Origin: Baffinella frigidus
Taxonomy: Eukaryota > Cryptophyceae > Cryptomonadales > Baffinellaceae
NCBI GenBank assembly: GCA_026770585.1
Contig: MU646555.1
Location: forward strand, 377,253 to 421,245
Direction of reading: 5' to 3'
DNA: 43,993 nt
Below, piece after piece: positions 8,019 through 15,309 of this stretch. Under the pieces are notes generated by a model that was not told the DNA's origin, searched no databases, and was given only the letters and a program-made list of their open reading frames with translations. The first letter of the stretch is position 1. Every line of letters starts with the position of its first letter. The position numbers and the translations under genes were made by a program.

Positions 8019-9209
8019 TTACTTAACACACAGTTTGCATTTGCACACCCCGGCTGCGATCCGATCCTCCCTGCGCTCCGCTATCGCCATGCCACCCTTG
8101 CTGACGGCGTATGCCGCTTTATCCTTGGCGTTGAAACGGTCGCCTTTGCGTTTGTTTTCTGGACCAGGCAATAGCTGTAGGTTGTTGAAGTCCATGCACT
8201 CCAACACCTCAAGGTGGCATGTGGCAAGGTTCTTGAAGCTGGCCATGGGACGGATGTGATCGATGTGGAACTCCCCACCCGACTTATCGTAGACATAGCC
8301 ATGATCGTTGTCGTTGAGGTGTGCGATGAGCTCCTCGTAGCTGCAGCCCACCACTTCTTCCGACAGAGAAACTTTGCGCATTCCCATCTTCTTCATCATG
8401 CGCCCCAGAGCGGCACGCAGTGCCTTTTTGGCGCGGACAATCTCATCCGACGCGTAGAGCGCTTTCTTGGCTTTGTTATCCCGTTCGTGAAGCGCGATGA
8501 GCCTCGGGTCGTCCTTCGGAACACACCTACGAAGATGATGGTCGATGCACTGGGCTTGCGTCGGGAACCCCATGTTGCACACCGGGCATTTGACCTGGGT
8601 TCTCACGGGGTCACCGGGCGGTGAACAACACGCGTCCCAGTGTTGTTTACGGGTATCGGCTGTGTTGAAGGGCTTCTCGCAGTCCGGGCACGGATACTTA
8701 CGGACGTCGACGCCGTCGTCGCTGTGTTTGAGTGAGTTTTTGTGTAGCGTCAGGTGACCGCGCTGTTCGCACATAAACCCGCATTTTTTCCCGGTCTTTT
8801 TGTCGATAAGGTCGCAGACGTTGTGATAGATTCCGTTGTGTTCAAAGTCGGCGTGTGCTTTGAGCTCGCCCGGTGAGCGCTTTGACACGTCGCATTTGGT
8901 GCATTTGTGTTTCCGTACTGCGGGCTTCTTCTTCTTCTTCTTTGCGTCGTCTTCACCACAGTCCTCGGTCGTCTCTTCTTCCATCTCGGTGCTGCTTGTG
9001 GTATCATCACCGTCCATCTCGGTGCTGCTTGTGGTATCATCATCGTCCACGCTGCTCATCGTCTCAGTGGGTGTTACTATGTCTTCGGGTTGTGTCGTAG
9101 AGAACGGTGTCGGTGTACTGTCGGCGACGTCGTCTCGTTTGCGCTTCGTCGATACGCGTGCAGGTGACGCCGGTTTACACGTGGACCCACATTCTTCTTT
9201 GCCACACAT
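8019..9209 (-). CDS. C2H2 zinc-finger/HNH endonuclease fusion
   Basis: The product is 396 aa from ATG 9209. Upstream codons in frame offer only TTG. Residues 1-95 are low-complexity and acidic, with a KRKR nuclear-localisation-like motif near 20, then a Lys run. Four C2H2-type fingers follow at about 100-122 (CTKC...HADFEH), 127-160, 171-194 (CPDC...H) and 204-229 (CPVC...HH). A coiled basic linker leads to an HNH core: GGEFHIDHIRPMASF at about 313-327, then NNLQLLPGPENKRKGDR at about 343-360. The motif has the expected HIDHI histidines and the Asn-Leu-Gln/Asn-Lys-Lys metal and DNA-binding end. HNH enzymes nick or cut DNA; here the fingers would supply DNA targeting. Such stand-alone HNH genes are typical of phages and giant viruses. 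The stop is TAA, with AATAAA 91 nt beyond. Tandem ACAGTCTGT repeats lie about 150-220 nt upstream of the start. Confidence 0.88.
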   Translation of the reverse strand: MCGKEECGSTCKPASPARVSTKRKRDDVADSTPTPFSTTQPEDIVTPTETMSSVDDDDTTSSTEMDGDDTTSSTEMEEETTEDCGEDDAKKKKKKPAVRKHKCTKCDVSKRSPGELKAHADFEHNGIYHNVCDLIDKKTGKKCGFMCEQRGHLTLHKNSLKHSDDGVDVRKYPCPDCEKPFNTADTRKQHWDACCSPPGDPVRTQVKCPVCNMGFPTQAQCIDHHLRRCVPKDDPRLIALHERDNKAKKALYASDEIVRAKKALRAALGRMMKKMGMRKVSLSEEVVGCSYEELIAHLNDNDHGYVYDKSGGEFHIDHIRPMASFKNLATCHLEVLECMDFNNLQLLPGPENKRKGDRFNAKDKAAYAVSKGGMAIAERREDRIAAGVCKCKLCVK

Positions 9210-9359
9210 GGTTATGTCACGGTGTCTTGTATTAGTGTTCAAATAGTAACGGGTTGTGATACCACGCTATACGGTTGCCTTCTAATTGAGTTGTATTTGT
9301 GTGGGTGTTTCAGCATGTATGTAGAGAGAAATTGGGTTTTTTTTATTGGGTTGTGTCAT

Positions 9360-9431
9360 ACAGTCTGTAAATCCCAAACAGTCTGTAAATCCCAAACAGT
9401 CTGTAAATCCCAAACAGTCTGTAAATCCCAA
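9360..9431. repeat. Four tandem 18-bp repeats (ACAGTCTGTAAATCCCAA)
   Basis: Four exact copies lie head to tail, followed by a truncated ACAGT. They are 150-220 bp upstream of the HNH start on the minus strand. The ACAGTCTGT core recurs in the promoter of the acidic-protein gene (751-783 and 858), so this looks like a regulatory array rather than random satellite. Nothing coding is seen between 9210 and 9605 apart from this array and a C13 homopolymer near 9570. Confidence 0.7.
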
Positions 9432-9605
9432 ACAGTTGCGAAGGGGTCCAGGACTCGACACTTTTGGATTTCAAACGGGGATTTTATATAACAAACAACA
9501 CCTATTTTATGAACATTGCAACCCGGCTGCTCTCAAGCCCTTCACGCGCTCCGCTACAATACCCCCCCCCCCCCAATCAATGGATCGGTTCTACCCGGCC
9601 CGACT

Positions 9606-10289
9606 CTACGCCCCGCGGTCTAACCGGGCTGTGCGCCGGTTCTCAGCACTTGTAGCATTCTCCAGCAGGCGCCACATCTCGTCCGCTGGTCTCCGTGTTT
9701 TGCGGCGTTTGTTCCGAACCTCGTTGTCGTGGGCTCTTGTGGTGTCCGCGGTTGCCTGGTCCCCATGCTTGCGCTTCATGTGTTTTTTGAGGTATCTGAC
9801 GTCTTTGAACTTCTCTCCGTAGCAAGGCCCGTGAACGTTGCAGGTACAAGGCCTGGGTACATTCACCCGCTTTCGCATACCCGGTGTGTGTACGGACTCT
9901 GACGCAGGCGGTAATGTAGGAGGCGGGGTAGAAGATGTGACGGGTACTTGCACGGGCTCTGCCGCAGGCGGTGGTGTGGAAGACGTAGACGGAGAGGCGG
10001 AAGATTTGGCAGATGATCCTGGTGACATTGGTGGAGTGGACCAGGAAGTTGACGGTGAGAAAGGTGGAGACGTATGCCGCCGATGTGAAGGGGGCGATGT
10101 TGGCGGTGACATGTGTAATGAAGAAGTGGGTGTTCCGACGATTTGTCTTCTGGCGAGTTCTGTACACGCATTCGACGCGTTGTACCAGTTGTATCCGTCG
10201 GAAAACGTTGATGTTACTTTAGGAGGCATTATGTACCCCATTAAGACTGACACCGGTCTTTCTTCCACATACGTAAAACAGATAGACAT
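9606..10289 (-). CDS. Pro/Ser-rich zinc-finger protein
   Basis: The product is 227 aa from ATG 10289, with a TATA-like ATATAAAG at 10350-10357. The frame is open further upstream into the 16-bp minisatellite, where an ATG at 10565 arises only from repeat sequence, so the longer version is not favoured. Residues about 60-140 are Pro/Ser/Thr-rich and probably disordered. Residues about 144-176 carry the finger: CTC, HGPCYG, then HMKRKHG. A basic tail follows with RRKTRRPADEMW. The finger and tail match the protein at 229-570, so these are paralogues at both ends of the 11-kb segment. The role is unknown; DNA or RNA binding is inferred. The stop is followed at 9570 by a C13 run. Confidence 0.65.
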   Translation of the reverse strand: MSICFTYVEERPVSVLMGYIMPPKVTSTFSDGYNWYNASNACTELARRQIVGTPTSSLHMSPPTSPPSHRRHTSPPFSPSTSWSTPPMSPGSSAKSSASPSTSSTPPPAAEPVQVPVTSSTPPPTLPPASESVHTPGMRKRVNVPRPCTCNVHGPCYGEKFKDVRYLKKHMKRKHGDQATADTTRAHDNEVRNKRRKTRRPADEMWRLLENATSAENRRTARLDRGA

Positions 10290-10349
10290 GTTGGCGTCGC
10301 GGGTCTTATCGGTTTGCAGCGGTTTACAGTGTATTGCAAAACGACACCC

Positions 10350-10357
10350 TTTATATT
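10350..10357 (-). promoter_or_regulatory. TATA box of the zinc-finger gene starting at 10289
   Basis: CCAATATAAAGGG on the minus strand lies about 61-68 nt upstream of the preferred ATG. The CCAAT beside it may be fortuitous. Confidence 0.4.
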
Positions 10358-10544
10358 GGGAAAGAAAGCAATTGTTTATTTTTGCGTTTATGTCTTGAGT
10401 TTTACAATCGAGATATGTAGCCTGTGTCTTGTTGTGTGTAGAATAACGTGTTTTTTTTATAATATTATTTTCAAAGTGCGAGGAAATCTCCAAATTCGGC
10501 CAAGTTTTCGAGTTACGGAACACTTTCCAAATGCGAATCCGCAA

Positions 10545-11280
10545 TTCATAGGCGTGCGGATTCATAGGCGTGCGGATTCATAGGCGTGCGGATTCATAGG
10601 CGTGCGGATTCATAGGCGTGCGGATTCATAGGCGTGCGGANNNNNNNNNNNNNNNNNNNNNNNNNNNNNNNNNNNNNNNNNNNNNNNNNNNNNNNNNNNN
10701 NNNNNNNNNNNNNNNNNNNNNNNNNNNNNNNNNNNNNNNNNNNNNNNNNNNNNNNNNNNNNNNNNNNNNNNNNNNNNNNNNNNNNNNNNNNNNNNNNNNN
10801 NNNNNNNNNNNNNNNNNNNNNNNNNNNNNNNNNNNNNNNNNNNNNNNNNNNNNNNNNNNNNNNNNNNNNNNNNNNNNNNNNNNNNNNNNNNNNNNNNNNN
10901 NNNNNNNNNNNNNNNNNNNNNNNNNNNNNNNNNNNNNNNNNNNNNNNNNNNNNNNNNNNNNNNNNNNNNNNNNNNNNNNNNNNNNNNNNNNNNNNNNNNN
11001 NNNNNNNNNNNNNNNNNNNNNNNNNNNNNNNNNNNNNNNNNNNNNNNNNNNNNNNNNNNNNNNNNNNNNNNNNNNNNNNNNNNNNNNNNNNNNNNNNNNN
11101 NNNNNNNNNNNNNNNNNNNNNNNNNNNNNNNNNNNNNNNNNNNNNNNNNNNNNNNNNNNNNNNNNNNNNNNNNNNNNNNNNNNNNTCATAGGCGTGCGGA
11201 TTCATAGGCGTGCGGATTCATAGGCGTGCGGATTCATAGGCGTGCGGATTCATAGGCGTGCGGATTCATAGGCGTGCGGA
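10545..11280. repeat. 16-bp minisatellite (TTCATAGGCGTGCGGA) spanning an assembly gap
   Basis: Six copies are read at 10545-10640 and about six at 11186-11280. Between them lie 545 N (10641-11185). The identical unit on both sides implies that the gap is filled by the same array, whose true length is unknown. Open frames across the N run are meaningless. The region 10290-11719 holds only this array, the palindromes and the inverted-repeat copies. Confidence 0.95.
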
Positions 11281-11314
11281 CACGATAACTTCCATTAATG
11301 GAAGTTATCGTGTC
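11279..11314. repeat. 36-bp perfect palindrome, copy 1
   Basis: Perfect dyad symmetry was checked base by base, centred between 11296 and 11297. The inner part is ATAACTTC and GAAGTTAT flanking CATTAATG. It joins the end of the minisatellite to the start of the 131-bp repeat. Perfect palindromes of this size can be recombinase, hairpin-telomere or dimeric-protein sites; which applies here is unknown. Confidence 0.95.
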
Positions 11315-11440
11315 AAAATCTGGAAATTTTCCGACCTCAGGGGATATCTGGGAAAATCGGGTTTTCGATTACATGTCGGGGTTATCCGCCCTACTCTGAT
11401 TTGGTCAACTTCAGGAAGTTAGTACAAAAAGTCGCCAAAA
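11310..11440. repeat. Inverted repeat, right copy (131 bp)
   Basis: This is the reverse complement of 1-131 apart from two mismatches. It starts within the right arm of the palindrome at 11279-11314, which the left copy lacks. Confidence 0.92.
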
Positions 11441-11514
11441 GCGATCCCAAAAGTGCCCAAATGACACCCTAAATTCCAAAATCTGACACCGATGACGGAT
11501 TTCGTATGTTCGGA

Positions 11515-11578
11515 TTCATATGCGTGCGGATTCATATGCGTGCGGATTCATATGCGTGCGGATTCATATGCGTGCGGA
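11515..11578. repeat. Variant 16-bp minisatellite, four copies (TTCATATGCGTGCGGA)
   Basis: Four exact copies differ from the main array by one base (TATGC instead of TAGGC). As with the main array, they run straight into a 36-bp palindrome. Confidence 0.92.
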
Positions 11579-11677
11579 CACGATAACTTCCATTAATGGA
11601 AGTTATCGTGTCGAAATCTGGAAATTTTCCGACCTCATGGGATACCTGGGAAAATCGGGTTTTTGATTACATGTCGG
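11577..11677. repeat. 36-bp palindrome copy 2 plus truncated third copy of the terminal repeat
   Basis: The palindrome at 11577-11612 is identical to that at 11279-11314. It is followed at 11608-11677 by about 70 bp matching the start of the 131-bp repeat with a few changes. The module minisatellite-palindrome-repeat is thus duplicated in direct orientation within 400 bp. Confidence 0.93.
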
Positions 11678-11687
11678 ACGACTGTTT

Positions 11688-11693
11688 TTTATT
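11688..11693 (-). terminator. AATAAA polyadenylation signal
   Basis: A minus-strand AATAAA lies 27-32 nt past the TAG stop of the gene at 11720-15217. Confidence 0.45.
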
Positions 11694-11719
11694 CAACGGA
11701 CATATAGACCACTGGTCCT

Positions 11720-14700
11720 CTACGCGAGTTCATTAGCGTAGTCGATGTAATTGGTAGAAAATGCAAACCCACCTTCACACGAACCACAATCAAACTCGGG
11801 TTGGATATTTTCTATTGTATATGATTCTAGTTGTTCGATTCTATGTTTCCAACGAATGCTCTTAGGGTCGCCCGATGTTTGGCATAACACGTAGACGCCG
11901 TTGTCAATTATCCCAACACCGCCTTCTGACTCCATTGCATTCTGCATGATGCACCGATTCGGAGGCAACCCCCTCCACGCCACCCACCCCATGTCAACAG
12001 CCTCATCTTCGCGCAACCTGCCGAATACGTAACAAGTAAACGGTTTTGCCACCGCCATCTCCCCGTTGGGGCAGGTGTGGCACATCGTAGACGCCAGTAG
12101 CCCATCCGTTCCAGCATCGCATGCCATACATCCCGCGGTTTCGAGTATAGTTGGGTTGGTGGCGTCGAAATTGGCACGGCCGTAGTAGGTGTTTGCGGGA
12201 CACGGTTCACAAACCGAACTACCAGTGGTGGTGGCCCCACTGTATCCATACGGGCACCGGGTACATTCAGCTACACCCCCGGCCGAAACTTCAAACCGCG
12301 TACATTCTGTACAAGTCGGGTGTAACCAGGTGGCCTGCCCCGCAGACACTCCATGCCCAGGCATACACCGGCACGCCGCATCTGTTTTTCTCCCAGTGGT
12401 GTCACAGACATCGAGTATATATCTTTGTTCTGCATCTGAGATACTGATGTCGTTGGCACAGTACGGAAATACGCTCGTTGTACAGTGCGTACATCGGTCG
12501 TCGGGCGTCCTGTAGAACCCGATGTCGCACGTAAACGCACACACCGTGCCCTCCACCGCGTGGCCATTGGGTGGAATGAGATCGGCACAACCGACACAAA
12601 CACCTGTGTCGGCAGAACCCCATCCGTCGCACTGCTCCCAGAAGTAACCCACACCACAACCACCCGGAACTTTCTCTGTTTCGGTTTCGCATGCGGTGCA
12701 CGTGTCAGATAGGGTTGTGTCACTTGCAAGCGCAATCGAACCCAGTTCAGTCCCTGCGTAGCCGGTACCGGTGCAGTGTTTGATGCGGTAGCCGATGGCA
12801 CACGGGGGAGCGTTTGCAGCTTGCCCGTAGCCATAGCTGTGGTGGCATTGAATACAATCTGGTATGAACATTTCCGCGTCGACGCCCCCAGAACACTCGC
12901 GTCGCATATAACCCTCGGCGCAGGGGTCGAGTTTGCGGCAGTCCACGCAGGCCGTCCCGGTCCTGTGGTAATGACGGAGACACGCCCAGCCACAATCGAA
13001 CTCTGGGCCGGTGTTTGGCGGGCGTTTGGAGACCCATTCAGACGTTTCTGTGCCATACGCGGTATCAACCGGAGGGCGGCGCGTGTCGGGACAGCGTATC
13101 GGTGCCGGGTTTTCCCGGTCGGTTCCACCGTGGCACCCGGGCCACCGCAGCCCTTTCACGCATTCCACATATGTACACGGCACACACAAGAGGGATTGTA
13201 TCACTGCGCGGCTGTCGGCTTCGGTATTTGCGTGTAGGGTCAACGCCTTACCGCCCGGGAGATTGCGCGTGAATGCCGACAGGGTCGAATATGTCCCGTC
13301 TGGGCAGATATTTTCTTCAGTATATGACAGACATGTTGCGCCCTGATTTAGAAACCCGGAACCGTCGCAGATCGTGTCGTCTACAAAACAGTATTCACTG
13401 TTTACCCCGCAGAGGTCGCTGCACAAACATTCGGTACATACCTGTGATTCGGAGCTGGTACAATGTGAGTAGTCCCCGGGTGTGCAGTGGTTTTCTATAC
13501 ACGGCAGGCATTCGGTGTCTAATGCCACCAACGTCGTGTGCAAGTCTTGAACCTGCCATTCGGTCGAACAAAACGTATTGACATATTCGTCGACTGCACA
13601 CTTCCGACAGCGGGTACATGTAGACTGGTCGATGACGTTGATCATGTAGCCTTGACCGCACTGGCACTGTCCCTTGTACGAATTACCGCTCGTGTAAAGC
13701 TGTCGAGAGAACGACACAGCATCCGGGTCTATTCCCAGCGACGTTACGCCACACGGTCTAACTGGTAGACATTCCAAGTGTTCTACGTCGTAGTACTCGT
13801 CGTATGTACACGAGTGGGCCGATTTTGAACTCTGGCATATATCTGACAAACTTGCCTCCAGCGATGCGGGTGTGAATAAAGCCATGCCCACCACCTCGAG
13901 GTTCTGGCAAAAGTAGACTTCCTTCTCGAAACAAGCTTGAAATTTGGCAGTGGATACCGTTGTTGAAAAACATCGAAAGGCAATCTCTTTGTCCAAGCAA
14001 GAGGTCACGATGGCATGGAAATCCCTAGTTGTACAATGTATATGGAATTGGTCTACGCAGGCTAAAATGATCGGACCAGTCTCAGGTGCGCGGTTGTAAC
14101 CGGCCTTGCATGATATAATTGTGTGTGGTTCCATGATCGATGTGTGTAGAATGACTTCATCTGTGTTTCGTGTATCTACCTGAAGCGGGTTCATCTTGGC
14201 AGGGAATACGGGGTTTTTGAAGGTGTTGTCTCGGGCCGTGGCCAGTTCAATGTCACATGTGGTTGAAGCTTTCAGTTGAATCCACATGCAAGTAATCGTT
14301 TCAGGTGCAGCGAACACGTAATACGCGCCCGAAATGCTCCATACAACCCACTCGTCTGCTCTGATTTCGAGGGCATTCCCCCCTGAAATTATCTGGCTAC
14401 AGCTCTGATCACGTGGACCGTATCTCACCTTCACTTCGATGTTGGGGTTACGTGTGCTGAGGTATTTCCAGTTATTGACATTGTGTTCGGATGTCATCGT
14501 GGACACTGTTCTGAACCAACGGCTTGACATGAACGACCCGGTGTCCATTGTCAGGAACGAATGCCATTGGTCCGTGTTATCACAGATAAACATTTCGTTG
14601 AATGTACCCATACCGGAACCGTCGGCTGCGACGATGCTGTTGAATAGGAGCGGGAATGGGTAAGCCAAACCAGATTCTTCGAAAAAACCAGCGGCCTTGT

Positions 14701-15217
14701 TCTCAAACTTGCTGGGCATCGTCTCACCTTGCGTTCCCCAATTTACGAGACGGTACACCGGGTTCGTTATGAATAGAAACGTACTAGAATAGCTCGACCT
14801 TGTAATTGTGTAGTAAATGCCATTGGTATAACCCACTTCGAAGTAGTAAGTGTTCCAGACACACCGGTCCGGGGCGGTTTCTATACATAACCATTGAGCC
14901 ATCAGGGGGCTCGCCGCCGACCACACATACAAAGACATACAAACGTCCATATCGACACAATTGATCGCCTGAACATCCTCAAAGCTCGAATCGGTGTTAG
15001 GGTCGGCGCCTACAAATCCTGAGAACATGACCTGTTGGTCCTCTACAGAGGTCCATTCAGCACTGTGAAGATGCCTGTATCTATAGTAGGGGTTATCGGC
15101 GAAAGTCGCCGGCCTCCAACTGTCACCCATCCAAGCCAAGCAACAATTGGGGAGGGATCCTAAACTCATAAGAATAACCACCGCGCTTACACGCACGCAT
15201 CTCTGTAACACACACAT
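11720..15217 (-). CDS. Giant secreted Cys-rich protein (gene C)
   Basis: The product is 1,165 aa from ATG 15217. The frame is open to 15379, but the TATA box at 15250-15262 lies inside that extension and the chosen start gives a clear signal peptide (residues 1-28, ending CCLA before WMGDSW). Residues about 30-490 are a Trp/Cys-containing, probably beta-rich region with no recognised domain. From about 500 to the end the protein is a chain of Cys-rich repeats of the GCC2/GCC3 (ephrin-receptor-like) and TNFR-like type, with CxxC, GxY and CxxCPxNTY-type signatures. There is no C-terminal membrane helix, so it is probably secreted or part of a virion or cell surface. The frame is fully open over 3.5 kb, hence apparently intact. 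It is the last of three tandem giant genes. The stop is TAG. Confidence 0.85.
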   Translation of the reverse strand: MCVLQRCVRVSAVVILMSLGSLPNCCLAWMGDSWRPATFADNPYYRYRHLHSAEWTSVEDQQVMFSGFVGADPNTDSSFEDVQAINCVDMDVCMSLYVWSAASPLMAQWLCIETAPDRCVWNTYYFEVGYTNGIYYTITRSSYSSTFLFITNPVYRLVNWGTQGETMPSKFENKAAGFFEESGLAYPFPLLFNSIVAADGSGMGTFNEMFICDNTDQWHSFLTMDTGSFMSSRWFRTVSTMTSEHNVNNWKYLSTRNPNIEVKVRYGPRDQSCSQIISGGNALEIRADEWVVWSISGAYYVFAAPETITCMWIQLKASTTCDIELATARDNTFKNPVFPAKMNPLQVDTRNTDEVILHTSIMEPHTIISCKAGYNRAPETGPIILACVDQFHIHCTTRDFHAIVTSCLDKEIAFRCFSTTVSTAKFQACFEKEVYFCQNLEVVGMALFTPASLEASLSDICQSSKSAHSCTYDEYYDVEHLECLPVRPCGVTSLGIDPDAVSFSRQLYTSGNSYKGQCQCGQGYMINVIDQSTCTRCRKCAVDEYVNTFCSTEWQVQDLHTTLVALDTECLPCIENHCTPGDYSHCTSSESQVCTECLCSDLCGVNSEYCFVDDTICDGSGFLNQGATCLSYTEENICPDGTYSTLSAFTRNLPGGKALTLHANTEADSRAVIQSLLCVPCTYVECVKGLRWPGCHGGTDRENPAPIRCPDTRRPPVDTAYGTETSEWVSKRPPNTGPEFDCGWACLRHYHRTGTACVDCRKLDPCAEGYMRRECSGGVDAEMFIPDCIQCHHSYGYGQAANAPPCAIGYRIKHCTGTGYAGTELGSIALASDTTLSDTCTACETETEKVPGGCGVGYFWEQCDGWGSADTGVCVGCADLIPPNGHAVEGTVCAFTCDIGFYRTPDDRCTHCTTSVFPYCANDISISDAEQRYILDVCDTTGRKTDAACRCMPGHGVSAGQATWLHPTCTECTRFEVSAGGVAECTRCPYGYSGATTTGSSVCEPCPANTYYGRANFDATNPTILETAGCMACDAGTDGLLASTMCHTCPNGEMAVAKPFTCYVFGRLREDEAVDMGWVAWRGLPPNRCIMQNAMESEGGVGIIDNGVYVLCQTSGDPKSIRWKHRIEQLESYTIENIQPEFDCGSCEGGFAFSTNYIDYANELA

Positions 15218-15249
15218 AGAAACAATAATCAGGGTCTCAGGGCGAGCGA

Positions 15250-15262
15250 TTTTTATATATGT
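15250..15262 (-). promoter_or_regulatory. TATA box of gene C
   Basis: CATATATAAAAA on the minus strand lies about 35-45 nt upstream of ATG 15217 and about 50 nt past the stop of gene B (15310). Confidence 0.6.
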
Positions 15263-15309
15263 GACATCTATTCGGGGACGGGTCTGTGACATGAAACCGG
15301 TCCGTGGCC

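Noticed and set aside
9360-9431. CRISPR array
   Set aside because: Repeats are directly adjacent with no spacers, the context is eukaryotic and no cas genes are present.
10594-11223. Open frames of about 200 codons across the N gap
   Set aside because: They consist almost only of unknown residues and the minisatellite, with no information content.
11279-11612. A true loxP site
   Set aside because: Only the outer 8 bases of each arm match. The 13-bp arms and asymmetric spacer of loxP are absent, so cloning-vector origin is not supported.
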